Below the pieces are notes generated by a model. It worked only from the letters and a program-made list of their open reading frames with translations, searched no databases and was not told where the DNA came from. The position numbers and the translations under genes were made by a program. A DNA stretch of 64,000 nucleotides from Rhodanobacteraceae bacterium (GTDB lineage Bacteria > Pseudomonadota > Gammaproteobacteria > Xanthomonadales > Xanthomonadaceae). Positions 1 to 9,511 of the stretch are shown here, piece after piece; position 1 is the stretch's first letter; every line of letters starts with the position of its first letter. The stretch spans positions 62,001 to 126,000 of the forward strand of contig JACKOX010000008.1 of NCBI GenBank assembly GCA_024233975.1, in the 5' to 3' direction.

Positions 1-151
1 GGCGGCGTTTGTGTAACTGAGAACAGATACTGCTTTCGCGGCCGGCCGGCCAATGACCTCTGTCACTGGAACACCGGGGCGGCTGGCCCTAGTCTCGCAG
101 TCCTGAATTTCCGCGTGGCGCCCACCGCGCCGCCTTTCTTCTGGAGTTTTT

Positions 152-2179
152 ATGTCCCGCATCCGTCTCCTGCCGCTCGCAGCGGCGCTTGGCCTCGCCC
201 TTACCGCCTCCGCCAGTGCCGCCGAGCATGACTGGCTCAAGCCCGGCGAGTTCGACCGCGACACCGCCGCCTGCCAGGACCTGAACCAGCGCGTGAACGG
301 TCCGTGGCTGGCCGCGAACCCGGTTCCGGGCGACCACACGACCTGGGGCACCTTCGAAATCCTCGGTGAGCGTTCGCTGGAAACGCAGCGCGAAATCGTG
401 GAAGCCGCTGCCAAGAGCGACGCAGCCAAAGGCAGCATCCAGCAGAAGATCGGCGACCTCTACGGCAGCGGTATGGATGCCGACGCGCTGAACAAGGCCG
501 GCGTCGCGCCACTGAAGCCGTACCTGGCGGAAGTCGATGCCATCAACAGCCCCGAAGCGCTGGGTGAATGGATCCGTCGCGACTACAGCCGCGGTTTCGG
601 CAGCCTGTTCGGCTTCTTCGGCACTGGCGACTTCAAAGACTCCTCACAGGTCATCGCCTACGCGGCCCAGGGCGGCCTGAGCCTGCCGGAAAAGGCCTAC
701 TACCTCGAGGACAAGGAAGACTACGTCAAGATCCGCAAAGCCTTCGTCGAGCATGTGGCTAAGATGCTGGAGCTGGGCGGCGTGTCCGCGGATGACGCCA
801 CCAAGCAGGCGAAGGACGTGCTGGCCTTTGAAACCGAACTGGCGAAGCACTCGCTGTCGCCGATCGAGCTGCGTGATCCGTCGAAGTTCTACAACCCGGT
901 CAGCGTCGCCGATGCCGACAAGATCACCCCTCACTTCTCCTGGAGCGCCTTCTTCGACGCCAACGGCGTGGCGCAGCCGAAGATGTTCTCGCTGGCGCAG
1001 CCGGACTTCTTCGCCGCCATCGACAAGATGATGACCGAAACGCCGCTGGACAGCTGGAAGGCCTACCTGCGCTACAACACCATCAACAGCGCCGCGCCCT
1101 TCCTCAGCGACGCCGTTTCGGAGGAAAGCTTCAACTTCTACGGCAAGGCCCTGCGCGGCCAGGAAGAGCAGCGTCCGCGCTGGAAGCGCGTGCTGTCGAT
1201 CGTCAACGGCGTGATGGGCGAAGCCTTGGGCCAGCTGTACGTGGCCAAGGTGTTCCCGCCGGAATCCAAGGCCGCCGCGCTGGAGCTGGTCAACAACCTG
1301 AGCGCCGCACTCAAGGTTCGCCTGGAAAACCTCGACTGGATGGGTCCGGAAACCAAGAAGAAGGCACTGGAAAAGTGGGCATCGTTCACGCCGAAGATCG
1401 GTTACCCGGACAAGTGGCGTGACTGGAGCGACCTCGACATCCGCGCCAACGACTATCTGGGCAACGCGATCCGTGCCAGCGCCTTCGAGCACCAGTTCCA
1501 GATGGCCAAGATCGGCAAGCCGGTCGACCGCAGCGAATGGGGCATGTCGCCGCAGACGGTGAATGCCTACTACAACCCGCAGATGAACGAGGTCGTGTTC
1601 CCGGCCGCCATCCTGCAGCCGCCGTTCTTCGACGCCTTGGCCGATCCGGCGCTCAACTACGGCGGCATCGGCGCGGTCATTGGCCACGAAATGCTCCACG
1701 GCTACGACGACCAGGGCAGCCAGTTCGACGCCAAGGGCAACTTCGACAACTGGTGGACGGCTGATGACCGCAAGAAGTTCGAGGAGCGCACCGCCAAACT
1801 GGTCAATCAGTTCGACAACTACGTGGCCATCGATGGCCTGCACGTGAAGGGCGAGCTGACGCTGGGCGAGAACATCGCCGACCTCGGCGGCCTGACCGTC
1901 GCCTACGACGCCTTCCACAAGGCCACCGAGAACATGCGCCTGCGTCCGATCAACGGCATGACGCCGGACCAGCGCTTCTTCGCCAACTGGGCGGTGGTGT
2001 GGCGTCGCAACTTCAAGCCGGAAGAGCTGAAGGTGCGCCTCAATACCGATCCGCACGCGCCAGCCAACTTCCGCGCCATCGGAGCGCCTTCCAACATGCC
2101 CAACTTCGCCCACGCCTACGAGTGCGTCGACGGCGACAAGATGGTGCGTCCGGAAGCCGATCGCGTGGTGATCTGGTAA
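152..2179 (+). CDS. M13 family zinc metallopeptidase (first of three tandem copies)
   Basis: A 675-residue exported endopeptidase of the neprilysin/PepO family, expected to cleave peptides outside the cytoplasm. The N-terminus carries a basic start, a hydrophobic core and an Ala-rich cleavage region (about residues 1-23), so a signal peptide is likely. The zinc site is complete: HEMLH at residues 512-516 and ENIAD at 573-577, giving two histidines and a glutamate ligand plus the catalytic glutamate. The substrate-backbone motif NAYY is at 471-474 and the protein ends in the typical ...RVVIW tail. Length matches the family (about 650-750). The ATG follows a TTCTGGAG ribosome-binding region. 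A close paralogue starts 88 bases downstream in the same orientation, suggesting one transcription unit. Substrate is unknown. Confidence 0.95.
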   Translation: MSRIRLLPLAAALGLALTASASAAEHDWLKPGEFDRDTAACQDLNQRVNGPWLAANPVPGDHTTWGTFEILGERSLETQREIVEAAAKSDAAKGSIQQKIGDLYGSGMDADALNKAGVAPLKPYLAEVDAINSPEALGEWIRRDYSRGFGSLFGFFGTGDFKDSSQVIAYAAQGGLSLPEKAYYLEDKEDYVKIRKAFVEHVAKMLELGGVSADDATKQAKDVLAFETELAKHSLSPIELRDPSKFYNPVSVADADKITPHFSWSAFFDANGVAQPKMFSLAQPDFFAAIDKMMTETPLDSWKAYLRYNTINSAAPFLSDAVSEESFNFYGKALRGQEEQRPRWKRVLSIVNGVMGEALGQLYVAKVFPPESKAAALELVNNLSAALKVRLENLDWMGPETKKKALEKWASFTPKIGYPDKWRDWSDLDIRANDYLGNAIRASAFEHQFQMAKIGKPVDRSEWGMSPQTVNAYYNPQMNEVVFPAAILQPPFFDALADPALNYGGIGAVIGHEMLHGYDDQGSQFDAKGNFDNWWTADDRKKFEERTAKLVNQFDNYVAIDGLHVKGELTLGENIADLGGLTVAYDAFHKATENMRLRPINGMTPDQRFFANWAVVWRRNFKPEELKVRLNTDPHAPANFRAIGAPSNMPNFAHAYECVDGDKMVRPEADRVVIW

Positions 2180-2267
2180 GCCTTGCATCGACCGGCGCGG
2201 GCCAGGCTGCCCGCGCCGGCTCACGAATTTCGACTCACGATTCAGATTTCACGATACCCAGGAGTTC

Positions 2268-4319
2268 ATGGTGTCCCGAACCCTTCGACGCTCGCTGAGC
2301 CTCAGCATTGCCCTTGCCCTCACCTCGCTGGCTGGAATGGCCGCCGCGGAGCCGGTGTTCAACGCCGGTGACATCGACACCAGCATCGATGCCTGCGCCG
2401 ACTTCAATGCCTACGTCAATGGCAAGTGGGTGGCCGAGAACCCGATTCCCTCCGACCGCACCCGCTGGGGCGCCTTCGACCAGCTGCGCGAGCAGAGCCT
2501 GAATGCGCAACAGGACCTGGTGAACGCCGCGGAAACCGTCGCCGATATGGCCGGCAAGGGCAGCATCGTTCAGAAGATTGGCTGGCTGTACCGCTCCGGC
2601 ATGAACGAGGCCGCCATCGAAAAGGCCGGCATGGACCCGATCCGACCCGACCTCTGGGAGATCGAGCGCCTGAAGGACGGCAAGGATGTCGCCAACTGGA
2701 TCGGCAAGGCCTACGCCGAAGGCAATGGCCAGGTCTTCAACTTCGGCTCCAGCGCCGACTACCAGGATGCCAAGCGGCAGATCGCCTTCACCTTCGAGAG
2801 CGGCATCGGCCTGCCGACCAAGGACTACTACAGCGACGACCAGTACGCCGACATTCGCAAGGCCTATCGCGACTACATCGCGACGCTGTTCAAGCTGAGC
2901 GGTGACGACGACAAGTCGGCCGGCAAGAAGGCGGACTCGGTGCTGGCTTTCGAGACGCGCCTTGCCGCAGCGTCGCTCAGCAACGTGGAGCGACGCGATC
3001 CAAAGAACCAGTACCAGTTCGTCAGCATCGCCGAAGCGAACAAGCTCACGCCGCACTTCGACTGGAACGCGTTCTTCAAGGCGCAGGGCGTGACGGTCAA
3101 GGACGGCTTCTCGCTGGGTCAGCCGAAGTTCTTCGCCGAAGTCGACCGGATGCTGGCGAAGTCGCCGATCGCCGACTGGCGAAACTACCTGGCCTTCCAC
3201 ACCATTGATGACGCCGCGCCTTATCTTTCCAGCGCCTTCCAGGACGCCAATTTCGCCTTCTACGGCAAGACCCTGAATGGCCAGCCGGAGCAGCGCGCCC
3301 GCTGGAAGCGCGTGCTCGACGTGGTCAACGGCAGCATGGGCGAGGCGCTGGGCCAGCTCTACGTGGACCGTTACTTCCCGGCGGAGTCCAAGGAGCGCGC
3401 GATGGAACTCGTGGACAACGTGCGCAACGCGCTCAAGGTCCGCATCGAGAACCTCGACTGGATGAGCGATGCCACCAAGGCCAAGGCGCTGGAGAAGTGG
3501 AGCACCTTCCTGCCGAAGATCGGCTACCCGGACAAGTGGCGCGACTGGAACGGTCTGGCCATCAGCCCGGACAACTTCTACGCCAACATCAAGGCCGCGT
3601 CGAAGTTCAACTACGCCCATGATCTGGCCAAGATCGGTACCGCCACTGACCGCATGGAATGGGGCATGACGCCGCAGACGGTCAACGCGTACTACAGCGG
3701 CACCACCAACACCATCAATTTTCCCGCCGCCATCCTGCAGCCGCCGTTCTTCTATGCCGACGGCGACGACGCCATCAACTACGGTGCGATTGGTGCAGTC
3801 ATCGGCCACGAAGCCAGCCATGGCTTCGACGACAAGGGCAGCCAGTTCGATGGTGCGGGCAACAACACCAACTGGTGGACCGACGAGGACCGCGCCAAGT
3901 TCGTGGCGCGCGCCGACAAGCTGGTCAACCAGTTCGACGGCTACACGCCGCTGGCGGACTACCCGGACAAGCGCGTCAACGGCAAGCTGACCCTGGGCGA
4001 GAACATCGCCGACCTCGGTGGCATAAGCGTTGCTTACGATGCCCTGCAGGCCGCGCTCAAGGACCAACCGACCGAAGCTGGCGCGAAGATCGACGGATTC
4101 ACCCAGGAGCAGCGATTCTTCCTCAGCTGGGCACGCGTCTGGCGCGGCAACATCCGCGATGAAGCGCAGCTGGTGCGCCTGAACAGCGACTCGCACTCGC
4201 CGATGCAGTTCCGCGCCATCGGAGCGCCGTCCAACCTGGACGCCTTTGCCCAGGCCTTTGCCTGCCAGGTCGGCGATGCCATGGTCCGTGATGGCGAAAG
4301 CAAGGTCCGCATCTGGTAG
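2268..4319 (+). CDS. M13 family zinc metallopeptidase (second tandem copy)
   Basis: A 683-residue paralogue of the preceding gene with the same architecture: signal peptide (about residues 1-27), N-terminal helical domain, and C-terminal zinc domain with HEASH at 514-518 and ENIAD at 578-582. The NAYY substrate motif is kept at 473-476 and the protein ends in ...KVRIW. AGGAG sits just before the ATG. The two copies are clearly alike along their whole length, so this is an old tandem duplication rather than a domain shuffle. A strong hairpin follows the stop codon, which separates this pair from the third copy. Expected to act in the periplasm or outer envelope; the substrate cannot be read from sequence. 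Confidence 0.95.
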   Translation: MVSRTLRRSLSLSIALALTSLAGMAAAEPVFNAGDIDTSIDACADFNAYVNGKWVAENPIPSDRTRWGAFDQLREQSLNAQQDLVNAAETVADMAGKGSIVQKIGWLYRSGMNEAAIEKAGMDPIRPDLWEIERLKDGKDVANWIGKAYAEGNGQVFNFGSSADYQDAKRQIAFTFESGIGLPTKDYYSDDQYADIRKAYRDYIATLFKLSGDDDKSAGKKADSVLAFETRLAAASLSNVERRDPKNQYQFVSIAEANKLTPHFDWNAFFKAQGVTVKDGFSLGQPKFFAEVDRMLAKSPIADWRNYLAFHTIDDAAPYLSSAFQDANFAFYGKTLNGQPEQRARWKRVLDVVNGSMGEALGQLYVDRYFPAESKERAMELVDNVRNALKVRIENLDWMSDATKAKALEKWSTFLPKIGYPDKWRDWNGLAISPDNFYANIKAASKFNYAHDLAKIGTATDRMEWGMTPQTVNAYYSGTTNTINFPAAILQPPFFYADGDDAINYGAIGAVIGHEASHGFDDKGSQFDGAGNNTNWWTDEDRAKFVARADKLVNQFDGYTPLADYPDKRVNGKLTLGENIADLGGISVAYDALQAALKDQPTEAGAKIDGFTQEQRFFLSWARVWRGNIRDEAQLVRLNSDSHSPMQFRAIGAPSNLDAFAQAFACQVGDAMVRDGESKVRIW

Positions 4320-4346
4320 TCACCAACCCGACCATGCGCGATGCCT

Positions 4347-4375
4347 GACGAAGGCCGGCCTTGCCGGCCTTCGTC
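4347..4375 (+). terminator. Strong hairpin after the second M13 gene
   Basis: A perfect 13-base-pair stem, GACGAAGGCCGGC (4347-4359) with GCCGGCCTTCGTC (4363-4375), closes a three-base loop and is followed by GTTTG. It lies 27 bases after the stop codon of the second M13 gene and before the third. The stem is excellent but the T-tract is short, so this may be an intrinsic terminator or a 3'-end-protecting hairpin. Confidence 0.6.
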
Positions 4376-4444
4376 GTTTGCAGCCGCCGGGACGGAATGC
4401 CGGCTGCTAGACTTCGCGCTCGTCAACACACGATCAGGCGCTTC

Positions 4445-6400
4445 ATGCCCCGACACCATCGTTTTCGTTTCGCCACGTCCATGCTGGCGTCCCTGCTCAT
4501 CACCCTGGCCGGCCCCGCTCTATCGGCAGCCAGCGACGCAACCAAGCCCACCGCGCAACCTAGCCCCTGCGATGACTTCGCCGCCTGGTCCGCTATGCAA
4601 CGTGGCGAGAACGCCGCACTCGATCCATTCCAGATCCTCGACGCGAACAGTCGATCAACGCAGATCGCCCTGCTCCAGCGCGCGGCCTCCGCGCCGACGA
4701 ACGACAACCAGCGCCTGCTTGGGGATCTGTGGGCCTCGGCCACGGCCGAACAGAAGCATGGGATGGATGTCCTGAAGCCGCTGCTCGATCAAGTCTCCGG
4801 CATCCGCCGTCCGCGCGACGTTGCCGACGTCATCGCTTCGGCGCATCAGCAGGGTTTGCCACTGCTGTTCCGCGTCGACGTCGCCGCCGACCTGCGCAAC
4901 GCCAGCCAGTCCATGCTGTACCTGCGGCAGGCTGGCCTCGGTCTCCCGGATCGGGATTACTACCTGCGCCAGGACCCGCAGACGCAGGCCCTGATGCAGC
5001 ATTACCGTGCCTATGTTGAGCGCCTGCTGAGCCTGAGCGGTAGCGGAAAGGCGGCGAAGGCCGATGCGGAGCGCATCCTCGGCATGGAGACGCAGCTGGC
5101 TCGGGCCTCGTTGAGCCTCGCCCAGTTGCGTGATCCCAACAACAGCTACCTGCCGACCGACATCAAGGCGCTGGACAAGCAGTATCCCAGCCTGCGCTTC
5201 AAGGACTTCTTCCGCACGCTCGGCCTGCGCGGACTCAGTGCCGCATCGATGGCACACACCGCTTTCTTCGTGCAGGCCAATCACCTCGTCGATGGCGGTT
5301 CGCTGGAGGCCTGGCGCGCCTATCTGCGCTTTCATCTGGTCAATGACCTCGCACCATGGCTTGGCGGCGACGTCGCCAAGGCGCGCCGGGATTTCGTCGG
5401 CGTGCAGCTCGAAGCCATCGACGACGAGCCCGCCCGGGAGGAGCGCGCCCTGGACACGATCCAACAGTTGCTTCCCGATCTGCTCTCCCGCGAGTTCCTG
5501 GCGCAGTCAGATACCGGCCGGCTCACCGCCGCGCGCAACCTGATCGACAGCGAGGTCGCCAGCCTGCGACAGGCCATCGCCGATGCCGACTGGCTGAGCA
5601 ACGATGCCCGTGACGCCGGCGCCGCGAAGGTCGACGCACTGGTGATCGAAGTGGGTGGCGACAAGGGTGCTGTCGATACGGCAGGCCTCAGCTTCAGTCG
5701 TGACCAGCTCGCCCGCAATGCGCTGCAGGTTGCGGCATGGCGCCAGCGCATGGCGCTGACCCGTATCGGTCGTGCCCCAATGGTGGGCACGATCCCCGCG
5801 CAGACGCCGGCGGTTTTCTACGATCCTGCCCACAACCGCCTGCAGGTGTCAGCGGCCTTCGCCGCACCACCGCTGTTCAGCCGCGCCATGTCGCCGGCCG
5901 CGCAATACGGTGGCTTTGGCGCCCTTGTTGCCCACGAACTGGGCCACGGTTTCGACCTGGCGGGCAGCAAGTTCGACGCGCAGGGCCAGACTCGCCCGTG
6001 GTGGACGCAGCCGGATTACATCGCCTACGCCAAGCGCAACGAGCCGCTGAGCGTGCAGTACGAGGCCTACCGCAGCGAGGCTGTTGCCGTCGACGGCAAG
6101 CGCAGCTTCATCGAGAATGCCGCGGACCTGGCCGGTCTCGAGCTGGCGTGGATGGCGTACCGCGGCAAGGTCGACGCGCCTGCCAATGCCGCCGGCGACC
6201 AGTCGTTCTTCAGCAGTTGGGCGACCTTGTGGCCGGCACTGCCGGCCGCGCCGGATGCCGATGGACTGCAGGCGCCGCCAACACTTCGCGTCAATGGGCC
6301 GCTGGCCAACTTCGATCCCTTTGCCGCCACTTTCGACTGCAAACCCGGGGCAGGTTTCATGCTGGCGCCCGAAAAACGCGTCCACATCTGGATCAACTGA
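4445..6400 (+). CDS. Divergent M13 family metallopeptidase (third tandem copy)
   Basis: A 651-residue exported M13 homologue. I chose the ATG at 4445 because it directly precedes a basic/hydrophobic signal peptide ending near an Ala-Ser-Ala region; an earlier in-frame ATG at 4361 lies inside the hairpin upstream. The zinc site is intact: HELGH at 497-501 and ENAAD at 557-561. It differs from the two upstream copies: the conserved NAYY substrate motif is replaced by PAVFY (455-459), and the C-terminus ends ...RVHIWIN. So it is probably catalytic but with changed substrate binding. Its own promoter is likely, given the hairpin between it and copy two. Confidence 0.9.
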   Translation: MPRHHRFRFATSMLASLLITLAGPALSAASDATKPTAQPSPCDDFAAWSAMQRGENAALDPFQILDANSRSTQIALLQRAASAPTNDNQRLLGDLWASATAEQKHGMDVLKPLLDQVSGIRRPRDVADVIASAHQQGLPLLFRVDVAADLRNASQSMLYLRQAGLGLPDRDYYLRQDPQTQALMQHYRAYVERLLSLSGSGKAAKADAERILGMETQLARASLSLAQLRDPNNSYLPTDIKALDKQYPSLRFKDFFRTLGLRGLSAASMAHTAFFVQANHLVDGGSLEAWRAYLRFHLVNDLAPWLGGDVAKARRDFVGVQLEAIDDEPAREERALDTIQQLLPDLLSREFLAQSDTGRLTAARNLIDSEVASLRQAIADADWLSNDARDAGAAKVDALVIEVGGDKGAVDTAGLSFSRDQLARNALQVAAWRQRMALTRIGRAPMVGTIPAQTPAVFYDPAHNRLQVSAAFAAPPLFSRAMSPAAQYGGFGALVAHELGHGFDLAGSKFDAQGQTRPWWTQPDYIAYAKRNEPLSVQYEAYRSEAVAVDGKRSFIENAADLAGLELAWMAYRGKVDAPANAAGDQSFFSSWATLWPALPAAPDADGLQAPPTLRVNGPLANFDPFAATFDCKPGAGFMLAPEKRVHIWIN

Positions 6401-6435
6401 AGCGAAGCAGGGCCGCAACAGCGTAAAATCCGGGA

Positions 6436-9309
6436 ATGGCAGTTTTTGTTCCCGGACAACGTTGGTTCTCGATAGCAGAACCCGAATTGGGCCTCGGCAC
6501 GGTCATGCGCCTGTCGGGGCGAAGTGTTCAGATCGTCTTCACCGGCAGCGGGCTGATTCGCCAGTACGCCGTCGACTCCGCCCCGATGCTGCGCGCCGAG
6601 TTCCAGCCCGGCGAGCGCATCCGCGTGGATGGTTCGGAGTGGGTGGTTGCTTCGGTCAGGCAGGCCAACGGCGTACTGCACTACGCCTGCGGTGATCACG
6701 AATTCGCGGAGGGTCAGCTCGACGCCGAACAGCCCGTGTCGCAGGCCGATCAGCGCCTGCTCTCCGGGCGCGTCGACCGCAACGACCAGTTCGACTTCCG
6801 TTTTGAATGCCTGCGCCGACGCGCCAAGGCCCGCGCCCATCCGGGATGGGGCCTGCTGGGTTCGCGCATCGACCTGATTCCGCACCAGCTGCGCATCGCC
6901 GAGATTGGCGCGACCCGCCGCCCTCCCCGCCTCCTGCTGGCCGACGAGGTTGGCCTCGGCAAGACCATCGAAGCCTGCCTGATCCTGTCGCAGGCACTCG
7001 CCAGTGGTCGCGCCGAGCGCGCACTGGTGCTGGTGCCGGAGAGCCTCGTACACCAGTGGTTCGTCGAACTGCTACGCCGCTTCAACCTCAGTTTCGCCAT
7101 CTTCGACGAGGAGCGCTGCGAAGCCATCGCGGCGGAATCGCCCGAGCGCAATCCGTTCGAGGAAGAGCAACTGGTGATCGCCAGCACCGACTGGCTCGCC
7201 GGCGATGGCGAGCGCGCCGCGCAGTTGCAGGCGGCAGGCTGGGACCTGATGGTCGTGGATGAGGCGCATCACCTCGAATGGCATGTCGACGGCGCCAGCC
7301 CCGGCTATCGCCTCGTCGAAACGCTGGCCGAGACCACGCCGGGATTGATCCTGCTTACGGCGACGCCGGAGCAGCTGGGACTGGACGGCCATTTCGCCCG
7401 CCTGCGCCTGCTTGATCCGGCGCGTTTCAGCAGCCTGGACGACTTCCGCGCGGAAAGCGCACGCTACCTGCGCCTCTCGCAACTGGTGGACATGCTCGAC
7501 CGCGGCGATTCGCCCAACGCCGCCGACATGGGCATGCTCGCCGAGCTGTTCAGCGGCGAGGAAGAAGACCTCGCCGGACGGCTGGGACGCATCGCCAATG
7601 GCGACCTGCATACGCGCAAGGAGCTGGTCGATGCCCTGATCGACCGCCATGGCACCGGCCGCGTGATGGTCCGCAACCGGCGCAGCGTGGTCGGCGGCTT
7701 CCCGAAGCGCATCAAGGCGCTGCGCACACTGGAAGCACCCGACGACCCCACGCTTCCGGGTCGCCTGCTGGCGGAATTCCTCGCGGACTGGGGACCCGGC
7801 TGGTGGCTCCAGGGTGAACGACATGCCGAGCCCGGACACGACTACAGCAAGGATCCGCGACTCGACTGGCTGCTCGATATTCTGGAAGCCACCGGTAGCG
7901 ACAAGCTCCTCTTGATCTGCCGCAGCCGCGCCAAGGTCCAGGCGATCGAGGAAGCCCTGCGCCTGCGCAACGGCATGCAGGTCGCCCGTTTCCACGAGGA
8001 CATGAGCCTGCTCCAGCGGGATCGCAATGCCGCGTTCTTCGCCGACCCGGACGGTGCGCGACTGCTGCTGTCATCCGAAGCCGGCGCCGAGGGTCGGAAC
8101 TTCCAGTTCGCCCACCACCTGCTGCTGTGGGACCTGCCACCGGATCCGGACCAGCTGGAGCAGCGCATCGGCCGCATCGACCGCATCGGCCAGCGCTTCG
8201 ACGTCACCATCCACGCCGCGGCGATTGCCGGAAGCCCGCAGTCACTGCAGTTGCGCTGGCTGGACGAAGGCATCGGCGCGCTGGAGAGCGTCTGTGCCGA
8301 CGGGCGCGAGTTGCTGCGTGAATTCGGCGCCGAACTGCTCTTGCTGTGTCGCCAGGCGGCCGAGGAAGGCTTGCGCGAGGATCTGTTCCGCGATCTCCTG
8401 AAGCGCAGCAGCGAGCGCCACACCGAACTGGCCGACGCCATTGCCTCCGGTCGCGATCACCTGCTGGAGCTTGCCAGCCAGCGTGGTGCCAGCGCCGGCC
8501 TGCTGCTGTCCGCCCTCAGCAGCGAGGACCAGGCCGCGCGTAGCGACGATTTTCCGCTACGGCTACTGGAACAGTTCGGCATCCACAATGAAACGCTGGC
8601 CCCCGGCATCTGGGTGCTCGATCCCGAATACGTGACGCACGATGCCTTTGATGCCTTCAAGGAAGGCCCGCGCTCGGCCTGCATCGATCGCCAGATCGCC
8701 ATGGCCCGCGACGACCTGCTGTTCCTGCGCCTGGACCAGCCGCTGATGCTGGGCGCCATGGATCTTCTGCTGTCCGGCGAGAGTGGCAACGCAGCCTTCC
8801 TGATCGACGACAGCCTGGCGCCGCGCACGGTCATTCTGGAGGCCGTCTATGTCCTGGAATGCATCGCGGACCGTCGCCTCAATACTGATCGCTTCCTTCC
8901 GCCGGTCCCGTTGCACGTCGCCGTGGACACGCGCAGGCAGCCGCGCGACGACTTCCACCCGAACAGCGCCGCGCTGCGGCGCGCCAGCAACCGGCAGATC
9001 GACCTGGGCCGCTTCCGTCCGATCCTCAAGAAGCTGCTGCCGCCGATGCTGGACTATGCCGAGAATGTCGCGCGCGAAGCCGCCGCCGAACGATCCAGCG
9101 CCGCCGCCGAAGTCGCCGCGAAATGGGGACGCGTCGAGCGGGAGCGGCTGGTTGCATTGAGCCGGATCAATCCCAGCGTCCGCGCCGAGGAAATCGACGC
9201 GCTGGATGCCGAACTGTCGGCACTGGCCGAAGCGCTGCCGCGCGCCCGCCCTCGACTGGATGCGCTGCGTCTGGTCGCCAGCCCCGACTTCCTCTCGCTC
9301 CGGGTGTGA
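6436..9309 (+). CDS. rapA: RNA polymerase-associated ATPase RapA
   Basis: A 957-residue Swi2/Snf2-type ATPase that binds RNA polymerase and promotes its recycling after transcription. The N-terminus has the tandem beta-barrel region (VFVPGQRW start). The ATPase core shows motif I ADEVGLGKT (169-177), the DEAH box (275-278), LLTATP, and the C-terminal helicase lobe with RIGRIDRIGQ. Length matches E. coli RapA (968). The start ATG at 6436 lies 33 bases after the M13 gene, with CCGGGA before it. The stop codon overlaps the start of the next small gene by one base, implying translational coupling to 9309-9509. Confidence 0.95.
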   Translation: MAVFVPGQRWFSIAEPELGLGTVMRLSGRSVQIVFTGSGLIRQYAVDSAPMLRAEFQPGERIRVDGSEWVVASVRQANGVLHYACGDHEFAEGQLDAEQPVSQADQRLLSGRVDRNDQFDFRFECLRRRAKARAHPGWGLLGSRIDLIPHQLRIAEIGATRRPPRLLLADEVGLGKTIEACLILSQALASGRAERALVLVPESLVHQWFVELLRRFNLSFAIFDEERCEAIAAESPERNPFEEEQLVIASTDWLAGDGERAAQLQAAGWDLMVVDEAHHLEWHVDGASPGYRLVETLAETTPGLILLTATPEQLGLDGHFARLRLLDPARFSSLDDFRAESARYLRLSQLVDMLDRGDSPNAADMGMLAELFSGEEEDLAGRLGRIANGDLHTRKELVDALIDRHGTGRVMVRNRRSVVGGFPKRIKALRTLEAPDDPTLPGRLLAEFLADWGPGWWLQGERHAEPGHDYSKDPRLDWLLDILEATGSDKLLLICRSRAKVQAIEEALRLRNGMQVARFHEDMSLLQRDRNAAFFADPDGARLLLSSEAGAEGRNFQFAHHLLLWDLPPDPDQLEQRIGRIDRIGQRFDVTIHAAAIAGSPQSLQLRWLDEGIGALESVCADGRELLREFGAELLLLCRQAAEEGLREDLFRDLLKRSSERHTELADAIASGRDHLLELASQRGASAGLLLSALSSEDQAARSDDFPLRLLEQFGIHNETLAPGIWVLDPEYVTHDAFDAFKEGPRSACIDRQIAMARDDLLFLRLDQPLMLGAMDLLLSGESGNAAFLIDDSLAPRTVILEAVYVLECIADRRLNTDRFLPPVPLHVAVDTRRQPRDDFHPNSAALRRASNRQIDLGRFRPILKKLLPPMLDYAENVAREAAAERSSAAAEVAAKWGRVERERLVALSRINPSVRAEEIDALDAELSALAEALPRARPRLDALRLVASPDFLSLRV

Positions 9310-9509
9310 TGATGCTGAAACGTTTCCTCGGTCGTCTGCGCTACCCACAGCTGTTCATGCTGTTCGCCGCGTTGTTCGCGCTGGATCTTGTCATTCCCGA
9401 TCCGCTGCCCTTCTTCGACGAGATCATGCTCGCACTGGGCACTACGTTGCTGGCAGCGCTGCGCTCACGCCATGACAGCAGCTCGCAGCGGCCGCCCGAC
9501 GGAAAGTGA
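9309..9509 (+). CDS. Small membrane-associated protein, possibly DUF6116 family
   Basis: A 66-residue protein starting with an ATG that shares one base with the rapA stop (TGATG). It has a basic N-terminus, a hydrophobic stretch at about residues 14-30 containing LFALDLVIPDPLPFFDE, a second weaker hydrophobic segment, and a polar tail. The pattern resembles the short xanthomonad proteins annotated as DUF6116; I recall this from pattern, not from a search. It is tightly coupled to rapA and to the downstream deacetylase. Function unknown. Confidence 0.7.
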   Translation: MMLKRFLGRLRYPQLFMLFAALFALDLVIPDPLPFFDEIMLALGTTLLAALRSRHDSSSQRPPDGK

Positions 9510-9511
9510 CG

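Noticed and set aside
644..4196. Long open frames of 526 and 653 residues on the minus strand opposite the first two M13 genes
   Set aside because: They are antisense shadows of GC-rich genes: the plus-strand proteins have complete motifs, while the minus-strand translations show no family features and lack ribosome-binding sites.
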